Of a stretch of 64,000 bases of DNA, positions 11,341 to 37,814 are shown in pieces. This DNA comes from Dermanyssus gallinae (Eukaryota; Arthropoda; Arachnida; Mesostigmata; Dermanyssidae), in contig QVRM01001757.1 of NCBI GenBank assembly GCA_003439945.1, forward strand, positions 129,001 to 193,000, given 5' to 3'. A program made the translations under genes and the position numbers. Below the pieces are notes generated by a model. That model was given only the letters and a program-made list of their open reading frames with translations, was not told where the DNA came from and searched no databases. How positions within the stretch are numbered: position 1 is the stretch's first letter; each line of letters starts with the position of its first letter.

Positions 11341-12374
11341 TTGAACTCTGCTTTAAACTATGTTACACCGTACGTTGGCTGAAGTTCGTTTTAACTCAAA
11401 CTGTGGTCAAAATCGATGTATTTTTTGCAGGTTTTCTAATAATTCTGGTTGTATCTACTTTGAAGCTTTGATTTCGTGTCTGTGCCCGTGGCGCGGCATC
11501 TGCTATGTTTAAAGATATTCGATCGACTTGGAAGCACCACTGGGAGAATTGAGCTTTGATCTTGTAGCCATATACCAACATGACTCGTATTCTATAACCA
11601 CTCCCTAAAACAATAAAAAAAAACAGCTGTTGCTCGTCCAGCTGGTCAGTCGCATCACACCGAGCTCCGGTTAATTCGTGTCCCATCTCGCGAACTTCGA
11701 GTGGATTGACCTGAAGCTTGTCACAGACCACCGTGAACACAAGTGCTTTTTTTTAGGTTGTGTGTGCGTTCCATTTGATGGCAATCCACCACTGCGTGTG
11801 CATTGTCTGTGTTTGACTATTAACAACACAGTGGGCTTATAACCTTTGATTGTGGAGTCAAGTGCAGTAGGTAGAACTTTTATCGGCAATTTTAAAAAGG
11901 TTTAGTAGTATAGTGAAGTTTTTAGTGATTCATTGAGAATTTTGCGATTTTTTAACTATACTCCCTTTGATTACCTCTCTGCCCCAGACACACGCTGCTG
12001 CTTGTGTCCTGCATAATTCATCGAACATATGACTACGCATCAGATGTAAACAGTTTTAACCGATTCTAGTTCTTAAATATGTATATATGATTTATTAAAT
12101 GTACATACTCATTACAAGTGTCATTCCTGTCATAATTCACTAATTTATGTAGGTTGTACGCTGTATTATAGCCATAACCTGTAGTAGCCAATTATATTCA
12201 TATTATATAATTGTACTGACTACTACGGAATGCACTAATTTGTTTTGAGATTTATAAAAAGCGACTGCACATATATTTAGACGTTCATTACGTCAGCCCA
12301 CAATCGCAGATTATAGTATAGCTCACATCATATAGAGAAAGACAGGTGTCGAACGAAAGTTGGCACAGAACAAA
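11341..12374. other. No gene recognised
   Basis: AT-rich sequence between LINE-C1 and LINE-B1. No domain or repeat relative was recognised. Confidence 0.5.
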
Positions 12375-14087
12375 GGTCAATTCAATTCATCATTTATTCA
12401 CTCATGTAGAGTAGCATATCAACGACATAAAACAGAGAAAATAGGTAAAATAATATTAGTAATATAACAACAACATAACAACTCTCGAAATTGTACGAGT
12501 TAGGATAAAAAGAAAGCCCTCATAAGCGGGCTAGTTTATTCAATGATTGCACAAAGGGGCATTCTGCAGCATGATATCTAGTGCAGACTTCTCCGCAACG
12601 GTTACAAACACAGCTGTCATACTCGTCATGATACTCAGACCGTCTACATAGGGTGTGGTGAAAACCATGCACAGCAAATCGTGTTACCACATGTCTGTTA
12701 GTACGGTCTGGTCCCTTCCACTCGCCGTTTCTCATTGCGCCGGTGTTAAACAATTCCGGATCGAGTTCAGCCATTTTTGTTTTTCATCTTTTAATGCATT
12801 CGTCAAAGGCCGCGGTGCGGGGGAGGTTAAAACGACGCCTCAAATCTTCCGTGAGGAGCGGACAATCCGCTAGTAAATAAACAAGTCGGTTGCGCGTTGA
12901 CGTGTGGAGTCCTAGGGTCCGTTTGAGAAAGGCTGCTTTCACTTGGTTTAGTTGATCCAGGTTTCTCATAGTCAGATGCTCCCATATTAGGTTAATTCCG
13001 TAAGTGGCGACAGGAGCAACTTTCATGTCGAAGAGGCGGATGGCCGTGGCAAGGGATAGACGCTGTGGGCTTTTGATAGACGTTGCCGCTATCAGGGCCT
13101 TCCTACATCTCTCCATAACGTGTCTTGAGAACCCTACCCCGTTGTACGGTAGTGTTAGCCCCAAATAAGAAAAGTTGTTCACATAAGAAAGAGGGTAGCT
13201 TCCAATGAGAAGAGTATCGTCCCGTGCAATTCTGCCTCCTCTTCGGAACTTAAGTGCTTCCGTTTTAGCAAGGTTAATTGTTAGCCCAAGACCCGTGACG
13301 GCTGTGCTCAGCCTTGCTAGCGCTTGTTGAACTTGAAAACGACTTCTCCCATAGATAGCTAAATCGTCAGCGTACAGTAGCACCTTGACGAGGTTTCTTG
13401 ATCCTCGTATTTGTTTTGGGAGGTCTTTCAGAAGTACAGAGAATAGAAGCGGGCTTAGATTGTCCCCCTGCGCGAGCCCGGTTGTTTGCGAAAACGCCGG
13501 CAATTCCAAGACACCATCGTCGATGGTTACACGGTTCTCCTGTAAGATTGCCCCCACGAGATTAAGAACTTTATAAGGAACGCCAACCACTGCTAGCATA
13601 TCGAGCACGCGATCACGAGGAGCGGTGTCAAAAGCAGCTTTGAAATCGACGAAAACCGCGTACAAGGATTGACCTTGTCTACAGAGGGTCTCGTTAACAT
13701 CCTCTAAAAGAATCCCGCACGCTGTTGCCGTCGAGCGACCCCTTCGAAATCTATGTTGTTCGTCAGGGATGACGTCTGTGCCCTCCAGGAAGTCGGTTAA
13801 CCTTCTCGTTATCAGGGAGGACAACAGCTTGTAGCATACGCTTTTCTTAGCAATGCCCCGCCAGGCCGACGGGTGAGTTGGGTCGCCTTTGCCTTTCGGG
13901 ATCACCAGTAGCGTAGCATTTTGCCATTGAGGGGGGAGATACCCTATGTTAAGGCATTTGTTGAATAAGGCTGTCCAACACGGCGCTAACAGGAGCGATC
14001 CTTTGAGATGTTCGTTCCGAATACCGTCCGGTCCAGAGGCCTTATTAGAGCAGAGCCCCGTCAGAGCCCCACAGAACAAAGGTCGCT
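12375..14087 (-). mobile_element. LINE-B1: non-LTR retrotransposon with C-terminal CCHC knuckle, 5'-truncated
   Basis: Contains RT and C-terminal zinc knuckle only, and ends in a short tail of AATGA/AATTGA units (complement at 12375-12410). It abuts the start of LINE-B2, which is on the other strand and from the same family. The two proteins differ at many positions, so they are separate insertions, not one inverted copy. Confidence 0.88.
12520..14079 (-). pseudogene. LINE-B1 ORF2: reverse transcriptase and CCHC domain, one in-frame stop
   Basis: RT motifs in order: SGPDGIRNEHLKG, LLVIPKGKGDPTHPSAWRGI, FRRGRSTAT, VFVDFKAAFDTAPRD, GLAQGDNLSPLLFSVLL, VLLYADDLAIYG and NLAKTEALKFRRGG. The C-terminal part has HGFHHTLC and a C-x2-C...H-x4-C knuckle (CVCNRCGEVCTRYHAAEC) that probably binds RNA or DNA. 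A TGA at 12784-12786, in frame between FDECIKR and KTKMAELD, splits the protein; it probably replaced a Trp codon. All RT catalytic Asp residues are kept. Confidence 0.88.
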
Positions 14088-14132
14088 TTTAAAGAACGCT
14101 TTTAGAGAAGTAGCAGCAATCAGTTTCACGCC

Positions 14133-15364
14133 ATGGCGGGAAACGCGGACGGTTTGAAATCCTGCTCCCGATGCGCGGAAAGGATTGATGGACTGGTGCT
14201 GCACTGCGGGGTATGCGAGCTTGTGATTCACTTCACGTGCCTCCTTGAGGACGAGAAAGCAATGGACATGAGCAGCACCGCTCGGTGGAAGTGCCGGCTG
14301 TACGCGATGCCAGCGGCCAACATGGACATCAGGGGGTTCATGACCAGTCTGGAGAAGGTGGCCATCTCTCACCAGATGATGAGCTGCATGGTGTTCTTCT
14401 GTCAGCGTAAGCTGGCCCTCGAGAAGGAGGTCGCCAGCTGTAAGCGCCCCCGCCAGGAGAAGGAGGAGGACAAGCAGCTTGTCCGAGAAGAGGCTGCCGG
14501 CGCCCAGCCGCTCGCTCAGCCACCCAAAAAGACTGCGCTTCTTATCGGTGACAGCGCTGTTGGGGCCTTCAGACCGGCACTGAAGCAACTTTTCCCGCGG
14601 AAGGCTGCCATGATCGTCCGCAGCTGCTCAAAGCCGGGCATCAAGGACATCATTAAGGAGGCCGAGGACGCCATCGAGAAGGCCGCCCCCGGTCCTGTCT
14701 GCGTAGCGCTTCACGCCGGCTACCACGAGTGTGGCAACTTTGAGGGCAACGACTTCATCGAGGCCACGGTGGAGTTCGCCAAACAGCTCAAGGTGGTCCG
14801 CCCTGGATCCCAGCTGAGCGTGCTCTCCGTCCCGCTCTTCAACCAACACTGCAAGGCTGCCAACGAGGCCCTCTCGCCGCGCACCGCGGCTGCCGGCTTC
14901 GTGTACGTGCCCCTCACCCAGCTCCTACAGCTAGAAGGGTGAAGGGTGAGCCGGCCAAGAAAGCGGCCCTGGCGATCGCCCGACGGGTAAAAGATTTTTT
15001 AGGGGTGTCCCTAAGAGATCCTTCCAAGGTCAACAACGACCAAACTACCCATCAGTCCAAGCACTCGGGCACGAAGGACAAACACAGCGTGGACGGCATC
15101 AAGACTGCTCTTCGGCAGCTTCTGCGCGAGAGATCCTCCCAGAGCTCCAACCGGTCTCCTGGCGAGATCCGAGGTGCTCAAACTCGGCGCCGCCACCGTC
15201 CCCGCTACGAAGCGATGCACCAGAAGGACAGGCAGGACAACTCGGAGTTCCGCGCGCCGCCGAGAGACAGTCTGTACGACCACCTCGCCGCGGCTATTCG
15301 GGACAGCACCCGCCGCAGCAGGCCCCGGAGCAAGGGGAGGGGCCGCAATAAGAACCGCTCCTAA
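14133..15364 (+). pseudogene. LINE-B2 ORF1: PHD-like zinc finger plus esterase-like domain, frameshifted
   Basis: The ATG at 14133 opens a 269-codon frame. It has a Cys/His finger (CSRCAERIDGLVLHCGVCEL, then HFTC) like a truncated PHD finger, a charged linker, and LLIGDSAVGAF, the GDS motif of SGNH hydrolases. Near 14938 one missing base shifts the frame. The rest (KGEPAKKAALAIARRVKDFL and a basic, Arg-rich C-terminus to 15364) continues in another frame. Joined length would be about 410 residues. Esterase-type ORF1 proteins with a PHD-like finger are known in CR1-group LINEs and are thought to act in RNA binding or membrane association. Confidence 0.8.
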
Positions 15365-15424
15365 TTGCACAATGAAACTGCGAAGGGATTCGGACACTCG
15401 ACCTCCTCGCGCCCTCCGCGTTTG

Positions 15425-16110
15425 AGGGCACTGACGTTCTTCTGCTGACGGAGACTTAGGCCACGACCTCCTTCAACATCCCCGGCTTCTACTGCGCGCA
15501 CTCCCCCGCAATCCGGCCTGCAGGTCTCGGCCGACTCAGCGGCGGTGTCTCCGTGTGCTATAACCAGCGGCTGGGCGATGTTGAGGTGCTTATTGCTGAG
15601 GAAGACATGGTCGTAATCCAGGGTATGCGGCTAAACATAATCGCAGGCTACGTGCGTCCGCCGTCCAAGGAGAACTCGACGGTGCTGGTTGAAAAGCTGA
15701 CCCGGTGCTTCAGTGCGCTGGACAGCGATGCGCCCATCATCGTCACCGGCGATTTCAACAGTAGGCTGAACCGCCCGGCCGATCTGCGCACGAGAATTCT
15801 CCTGGACACCCTGGCCGACTCGGGCTGTTGGGTTGTCACCGATCCTGCAAGCCCAACCTTCGAGGGGCACATGGGATCATCTACAATATAATACAATACA
15901 AGTCTCTTTTATTAAAAAAGGGGTTTTAACAAGTCACATATTTTGTCGTCGTCCTGATGTCATAGATGTATTCGCGGTAAGCTTGGTATCCGAGCAGGTC
16001 TCCTACCTCGGTGTTGACAACCCCCTCCGCAGCGGAGGACATTTCAAGAATCATCTGCCAACGGCTGTGAGAGTCTTCCTGCCAGCTGCTAGGACTCCTG
16101 CTCCCGCCCA
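15425..16110 (+). pseudogene. LINE-B2 endonuclease, split by a nested insertion
   Basis: TDVLLLTE is followed by a stop (TAG) and then TTSFNIPGFY, GRLSGGVSVCY, IIAGYVRPP, APIIVTGDFNSRLN and FEGHMGSSTI. It is cut at about 15891 by the LINE-A2 tail and resumes as HIFCRRPDVIDVFAV. Joining the two flanks would place ST-I next to -IFCRRP, the usual 'STIDYIF' endonuclease segment. Confidence 0.8.
15893..15941 (-). mobile_element. LINE-A2: 49-bp 3' tail of the LINE-A family nested in LINE-B2
   Basis: Reads TAATACAATACAAGTCTCTT then a T-rich and GGGGTT stretch, matching 5137-5185 of LINE-A1 in the same orientation. Only the extreme 3' end was copied, an extreme 5' truncation. It shows LINE-A was active after LINE-B2 landed. 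Confidence 0.85.
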
Positions 16111-18087
16111 CCTTCGCTGGCCAAGCATATTAGCTTGCATCACCTACGGGAACGCCTTCACGAGGTCTTCCCCGTGCCGGGAGCTCCAGGCATTGACCAA
16201 TATGCCAAAGCTCTAACGGAGCTGTTGAGATACGCAGCTGGTCTTAGTAAGCCAAGAAGGGGGAGTCCATGGTTAACAGTGCGTGCAAAGCAGCCAACCA
16301 AGCCCAGCTCAGCGCTCGCCTCCTAGCCGCACTTCACCCGAGGATGCGGCCACTCTTCATCATTCTCAAAAGTTGGTGTCGCCGGACGTACAAAGCTGAA
16401 CGCGCCAAGTACCTGGAACAAAAGGAGTCCGCGCTGTTGGATGAGGCAAAGCGACAACCGTACAAGTGGCTCCGCCGACAGGGATCTCCCACCTGCCCTA
16501 TCAACTCATCGGCGCTCATCTCCCACTTCAGCCGCATGTTTGCGTCGGCCGACACCATCCCGCGCGGCATCCTCCACTACGAAGCGGCCTGAGACGAGAA
16601 AACAATGCTGCTACGGGATTCACTCTCCGCAGAGTTTTCTCTCACCGAGGTGCTTGGCGCCATGCAACGACTCCGTCTCAACGAGGCCGCCGGTCCCGAC
16701 CAAGTCCGTAATGAGCACCTCAAGGAGGCCATGGTACTTGCTCCTTGCTGGACCGCCCTTTTCAACGCTAGTCTGCGCGAAGGTCGCCTTCCCAGCGACT
16801 GGCAGAGTGCTCATCTAGCAGTCATCCCGAAGGGAAAGGGCAACCCCAGAGAGCCCAGCTCGTGGCGTGGGATCGCCAAAAAGAGCTGCTGCTACAAGCT
16901 GCTCTCTGCCATCCTCACCGCCCGCCTGTCTCACTTCCTCGAGGCTCTCGGCGCCATCCCAAAAGAGCAGCACGGCTTCCGCGCAGGCAGGTCCACACTG
17001 ACTGCGTGTGAGATTCTGCTGGCCAGGGTTCGGGGAGTGATGTAGTCTAGGCACGCCAAGCAATTCCTGTACGCCGTCTTTGTGGATTTCCGCTCGGCCT
17101 TTGATGGAGCTCCCAGTGACAAGATTATCTTCAAGTTGGCTGAAGCGGGCGTGCCTGCCAACATCCTCCAGCTCATCGGGGCAATCCTGCAGGAAAACCC
17201 GATCACCATACAGGATGGGGTGGCTGAGTTGTGTCCCTTTGTGCAAACGACGGGAGTCGCGCAGGGGGACAACTTAAGTCCGCTGCTGTTCTCCATCCTG
17301 CTTCCGCGACGCATCGTGGGCACTCAAGAGTCCGTCCGCCCAGACATTCTGCTATACGCAGACGATCTCGCGATATATGGAACAAGCCGATTCGAGGTGC
17401 AGCAGAGCCTCCACACCACTGGAGTATGTCAACAACTTTCCGTATATTGGCCTCCCTCTCCCGACCTCCGGTACGTCGTTTACGGAGCACATCGCCGAGA
17501 GGGTCAGAAAAGCCCTCGTAGCAGGCGTCGGAATTGAGAAAGCCACGCTTCTCTCCCTTAATGCGGCGCTAAAACTTTTCAACCTTAAGATCGCGCCCAC
17601 GGCATCCTACGGCATACAGCTTATTTGGGAGAACTTGAGCGTGGCCCAGCTCGCGAGGCTTGATCGAGTGAAACCCGCCTTTCTCAAGCGAGTGCTCGGC
17701 CTCCACACGTCATGCCGCAATCGTCTGGTCTATTTACTCGCCGGTACCCCGCTCTTCATAGAGGACCTGCAACGCCAGTTCCGGTTGCCGGAAACACAGG
17801 CCTACAGGGACTTTATCTGTCAGTGGGAGGTGAGATTGTCAGACGTGGATTCCGACTTCTTTAGTACGGGTGCAATGACAAACAATGCGTGGAAGGGACT
17901 GCATCGCAGCAACCGAAGTGTGGTAGTACGCTATGCAGTGCATGGCTTCCACCATGTTCTCTGTAAAACTCAAGGGTATCATGAGCCGACAGAAGAATGT
18001 ATCTGTAACAGGTGTGGGAGAGCTTGTGGGAGATATCATGCGGGGGAGTGCCCCAGAGTTGAATCACTCGCCAGGCTGGCTCAGTGA
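16111..18087 (+). pseudogene. LINE-B2 ORF2: linker, reverse transcriptase and CCHC domain
   Basis: RT motifs: AAGPDQVRNEHLKEA, LAVIPKGKGNPREPSSWRGI, HGFRAGRST, VFVDFRSAFDGAPSD, GVAQGDNLSPLLFSILL and LLYADDLAIYG. Near 17405 the frame jumps straight from EVQQSL to PLEYVNNFPYIGL. Against LINE-B1 about 40 residues are missing, so roughly 125 bp have been deleted. The C-terminus is intact: HGFHHVLCKTQGYHE and CICNRCGRACGRYHAGEC. Stops at about 16590 and 17043 and several frame changes make it inactive. Confidence 0.88.
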
Positions 18088-18365
18088 CCGTGTTTTTATG
18101 TATAATATTTGACTATATACCTAACAAAGGTGATTAATAAATGAATGAATGAATGAAACAATATAGGCACCTCTGCTACCGCCTAAAGGCTCAGTTCGGA
18201 CATTTCTCGATGAACGTTAATTTGCTGCATAATCAGCATTTTGAGAACGAACTTTGCTGTCAGTCTTCTGGCACATAATAACGGTAAAAACTTTTTTTTT
18301 TTTTTTTTTTTCTCCCGTAAGGCAATTGCCCGTGTACGGATTTTTCATGTCATGGCTAAGTTTAC

Positions 18366-18425
18366 TCTACTCCGGCATTTACCTTGTCTAAATTGGAAAC
18401 CATGCAAACCAATTTAAGAGTGTTT
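18366..18425 (-). mobile_element. SINE-B 3' fragment
   Basis: Complement matches the 3' body of the SINE at 50712-50846 (CCGGCAT-TACCTTGTCTAAAT, then CCAATTTAAGAGTG). The tRNA-like head is missing. Confidence 0.75.
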
Positions 18426-18916
18426 AACGGTAAAAACTGTGAGATATCTCTAATTTGACAAGTATTGACAACAATTTGACAATTTAGTTATGTACCATCT
18501 TGAAACGCAAAGTTATTGCGAAATAAACAACATGTATGCAATTTGACAATTTCGAGAGAACCTCATTTTGCTTGAAACTTCCTTGAAACAAACTCAAGCA
18601 ATAAACACCTTCGAAATGTGACAGGTGTGTAGCTGATGAGTGGCGCTTCTAAGCAAAACAAACCGGAAAATATTGGTGATTTTAGTTCAGTTGTCAAAAT
18701 TCAAAGGACTAGCACTTGCCGATCCGCCCTCGTATATATACAGCTTTATTTAACCGTATATGTTGTATTTTTCAGTCTGAATCATGCAAATACCGATTTA
18801 TACATAACGTAGGTCACTGCCTGGAGAAGGCAACAGTATGGTTGGTATCTAGTGTGTTGCACATTAAAGTGTACATCATTCAATACATTTATATGTATTT
18901 AATAAATTATCTATTA

Positions 18917-18954
18917 TCAACTAAACTCCACGCTACGACGTGGAGTTTAGTTGA
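18917..18954. repeat. Perfect hairpin (16-bp arms, 6-nt loop)
   Basis: TCAACTAAACTCCACG pairs exactly with its complement after the loop CTACGA. Confidence 0.9.
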
Positions 18955-19335
18955 CTATTAGAGCTCGCTGCAAAGTGACTCTCATCGTCCACAAAAAACA
19001 ATATTCCTTTGCCGCAACCGATATTTTGTTGCAGTCAGTTAATAGGTCATACAGCGCTGCTTATAGATTCTATATAAGTTTATAATTAATTACTAACACA
19101 CAATAAATGGAATGACGTATTCGTTTTGCATAACTGGCCATTTGCACAATTGACATACCTGGAATAAGTGATTTGTTTATTCGAACTGCCGGGATACTTG
19201 TTCAGGTTGGCCCTACTGGTATTGCTATCGTTGTAGTTAGCAGTTTTGCCTCTGTGGTGATAGCGTTGTTCAAGACAATTCGTTGTAGCTAACGATTCAA
19301 TATTAACAGAATGTAGTTTGTTCATGCTTTCGTTC

Positions 19336-19339
<4 letters not shown>

Positions 19340-19367
<28 letters not shown>
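19340..19367. repeat. (AT)n microsatellite
   Basis: Short AT run followed by a T-rich stretch. Confidence 0.85.
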
Positions 19368-19372
<5 letters not shown>

Positions 19373-19662
19373 TTGTTTTTTTTTTTGGGCTAAGGCTAGC
19401 TAAGACAGTACATATTTTAATATAATATTGACCAAGAGAGATAGTAGTACAAGTGAAAATTAAAAGAAAACAACGAAATTTAGCGACGTGTCCGTCCTCA
19501 CGTTATTCCCATGGACCTGTATATAGTTAGAGTGAACTGAAACTATTTGTTTTAATGACAAATAACTGTTTTCTGACGTATGGGTAAATATGGGCATTGC
19601 AATACTTAATATCAAGGTACTACTCACACAGAGTATCTCAAAAGAGCTAAATGAGAGAAAGA

Positions 19663-19665
<3 letters not shown>

Positions 19666-19725
<60 letters not shown>

Positions 19726-19765
19726 CTTATTTTTTTATATATATATTTTTTTTTATATATATATC
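19666..19765. repeat. (AT)n microsatellite with T-rich interruptions
   Basis: About 55 bp of AT repeat, then alternating T runs and short AT blocks. Confidence 0.9.
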
Positions 19766-20141
19766 AATGCCCATTCTATAATATGCATTATTTAGATGAG
19801 CTAAGTGCTTCCCTGCAATTTGGCACGAGCTGTAGCTGTTTGATGGCAGAAGAAACGCTGTTTGGTTTACTGGGCTCGGATCTCCGAGTTAGTCAAGATT
19901 GAAGCGTGCATTCTAAGAGTATTTCGCCCCGTTGTCTAAGTCACCCTACGCAATTCATGATATGCAGTGGTACCGAAAATAGGCCATTCTCAGTGTCAAA
20001 AATACAGATATTCTCTTTGCACCAATCAAATCAAGATGCGCACAAACAGGTAGTCTTCAGTGACTGACACGTCATAAATGATCAGATACTGCATTCGCGT
20101 CTATTGTATCATACCAATACATGAAAATAACCACACTATTA

Positions 20142-20142
<1 letters not shown>

Positions 20143-20170
<28 letters not shown>
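20143..20170. repeat. (AT)n microsatellite
   Basis: Pure AT run of about 28 bp. Confidence 0.85.
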
Positions 20171-20172
<2 letters not shown>

Positions 20173-20621
20173 GTAAGGCAGTTAATACAGTGATATAATT
20201 ATTTATGAACTATACTGTGGTCTAGTTCTGTTTCTTGTCCCTTTACGATGTTACACTTTCTTCATCTTATTATTTGTAGTACTAGCTTATTGGTAAAGAA
20301 TAATTGCAGTGAGAATGAAAAGTTGCTGACAACGGTGATACAGTGTTTACCACATTGAACAAATGTAAAAAAATAGAAAAATTAGTATATGAATACAGTA
20401 TGTCTCGTTCTGTGATGACGAAGATGCTTTTTTGCTTAGGCGAGCTTCTTGATTATTGCTATTCCAAAAAATATTTGTTTATTTTTATGATCAGAATTTA
20501 CATTTACTACCGTCATATATATAATACCTTTCAGATGGATACCTAGATACTGTGACACTAGGAATCGTGAGTTCCATTTTGAGGTAGTCATTCATAACAC
20601 TTGCAAAGTCAACTTAAAGTA

Positions 20622-20625
<4 letters not shown>

Positions 20626-20665
<40 letters not shown>
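20626..20665. repeat. (AT)n microsatellite
   Basis: Pure AT run of about 40 bp. Confidence 0.9.
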
Positions 20666-20668
<3 letters not shown>

Positions 20669-22228
20669 ACAGCCAATGTCTCGTTCAGTGCCAAAGTCGA
20701 TGTCGGTTCGTATTATCAATTCATAATTTCTCAATAAAGCACACAGGCACACAAAAATCACAATCGACTAAGAAAATACTAACTGCATATACTGTTCTTA
20801 AGTGTTTATAAAAAAACATTCGTACTCCTGTTATAATTATCACCCGCGATACCGAGGATAACCTGTTAATAATGCGTTGCTTAAACAATGGCTAGAATTC
20901 AAACAGAATCAGGTAATAGGAGAAGCATCGTCAATTACAGTTAATTACTTGTATTAACGGTAGCTTTACGGCTGGCTCAGGAAAGAAATGAGCGTAGAGT
21001 AGAGTCATACGCCCGTATTATATACCCAAGGGTCACTTTCGCGTAGCTTTTATTTGACTGTGATCGGCACGGAAACGTTTTTGCGCTCGCTTAACCGGAA
21101 AGTTACGCCACTCTTACAATATGTCAAGCGCTTATCTGCATACGACCGTAATAGCCATAGTGACAACACGGATTGCGTCCTTATAACAGCAATATTAGCA
21201 CGACTTATGTGTTTTTATAAATACTATTACAACTATTACTCATATTGCTATTGGCATGAACAATAATAGCAATAATAATGTTATTGTTATAATTATTATT
21301 CGTATTATTGCGAGACAAGCAGCCACAACCGCGGAAGCTCTGTCGACAATTAGAAGAGACATTAAATGGTCACTAAATGAGGGGTTACATTAGCTACATA
21401 ACACTGCGTTTGTAGCTATCAGCTGTAAACTCTATCAAGTGTCTCACGCACGCAACGTCGAGACGCCTACACACAGTGATCAGGCCCGTCTGTATGGAAC
21501 TGTACATCCAACACTATTTTTGGGCTCCCGCTATATATATATATATATATTGCGTTGTCTTGATTGGATGGAAGAGATTAGTAGTGCCTTTTCGTCAACC
21601 TTCAGCGATTGTCCGTTTGTAGCCCAAATAATCGACAAAAACACGGGCGCTTTCCTGTCTGCCTCCATCACACAACCTGGAGCAGTGTTCACGTTCGTTT
21701 TTCGATTGGCCACTACCTTTCCTACAATAAACTTCACTTCTCTCAACAGAAAACGATATGTCTGCAGTCCATGTGTGCATGCATGTGGTCTATCTTTGCA
21801 CGTCGATCCCCGGCTGTCCCCGACCGTACGAAAATTTCAAATTTTTACAGCCATTACTAAGCAAACTTACAATTTTCTCTCGATTTTCGATCTAAGCGTA
21901 CTAACAGCACCTACACCTACAAGCGAATGATCTAGCGAAATGGTAAGCGGATTGGAGCCGTCTGATTAATAGCGCAGCAAAGTTTCACTTGTAATGATAT
22001 AGTTCGTTCGTAATAAATATATATATGAAGTAGGCAGGGTTTGATCAGAATCACATTGTGGCTTGGATCGATAACACGATTCATCCACCAGCTCACGCAA
22101 ACGAAATTGCATCCATTATAATAACAGTGTAACAACCATGAGGATAATGCTCCAACGATGACCAGATGTCACAGTACTCAAGTAGCTGATATATACATAT
22201 ATGTGTGTTTGTGTAAATGTATATATAA

Positions 22229-22230
<2 letters not shown>

Positions 22231-22270
<40 letters not shown>
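22231..22270. repeat. (AT)n microsatellite with TG-rich flanks
   Basis: About 40 bp of AT repeat between GTGTGTTTGTG and TGTGTGTATG, about 280 bp past the anoctamin stop codon, so probably in its 3' UTR. Confidence 0.85.
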
Positions 22271-22278
<8 letters not shown>

Positions 22279-22547
22279 ATGGATGAGCGGGCGTTCGATG
22301 AGGCTCGGACGTCAAACGGTCACGCCCAATGGCACGGGAATGCGTTGCGTGACGCGTGCATTGACGCTTGGCATAACGCTTGGTCAACTATCCCGGTGGT
22401 CACCTCGTCGCTGCAGCAGCAGCAGTAGAAGAAGAATTCGTTCTGTGTGTGTCTCGTTGTCTCTCTGTGTGTCGTCTTCTCTCTGTAGGAGCAGAATCGA
22501 TCACTATCATATTGATGGGTTGACGGGTCGTCCGGCGGTTCGTTCGT

Positions 22548-37456
<14,909 letters not shown>

Positions 37457-37814
37457 CTAAAAAGCGTAGAAACACAGACAACCTAAATGATTTTCAGTTG
37501 CTTGTACCATCGAGAACATACAAATACGCGATTGTGGCCAAAGACATTTTTTGACGCAACAGTATACGCGCCGTTTAACACAATTCATTCCACGCAAAAT
37601 ATATGCAGATGACCGCAACATGTACTCCGTTATCGACGACGCTTTCTGCCGAACAGAGTTTCAACGGACAATCGACAAAGCGTCATTCTGACGTCGCAAT
37701 CGTAATACTTCGTACCTGCTGAACAATGTGTCGATCGCTGAAGCGTCGCTGCTTCTGACAGTACAAGTTCCGTACACGCAAATTCCGTACGCACTCGTCG
37801 TGAAAAGAACATGG

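Larger units (their letters stand above)
14090..18165 (+). mobile_element. LINE-B2: near full-length two-ORF non-LTR retrotransposon
   Basis: Order: short leader, ORF1 (14133-15364), endonuclease (about 15.42-16.1 kb), linker, RT (16.6-17.7 kb), CCHC domain, then a tail of AATG units at about 18140-18165. It is damaged by frameshifts near 14938 and 16.1 kb, a 49-bp insert of LINE-A in the endonuclease, stops at about 16590 and 17043, and an internal RT deletion near 17405. GC content is clearly higher than in the flanks. Confidence 0.9.
18166..22547. other. AT-rich intergenic region downstream of the anoctamin gene
   Basis: Contains microsatellites, a SINE-B fragment and a hairpin. No coding domain was recognised. 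Part must be the 3' UTR of the minus-strand anoctamin gene, but no convincing poly(A) signal close to its stop was identified. Confidence 0.5.

Noticed and set aside
14061..14588. 175-codon minus-strand open frame over LINE-B2 ORF1
   Set aside because: It is the antisense shadow of the GC-rich ORF1, which has recognisable domains.
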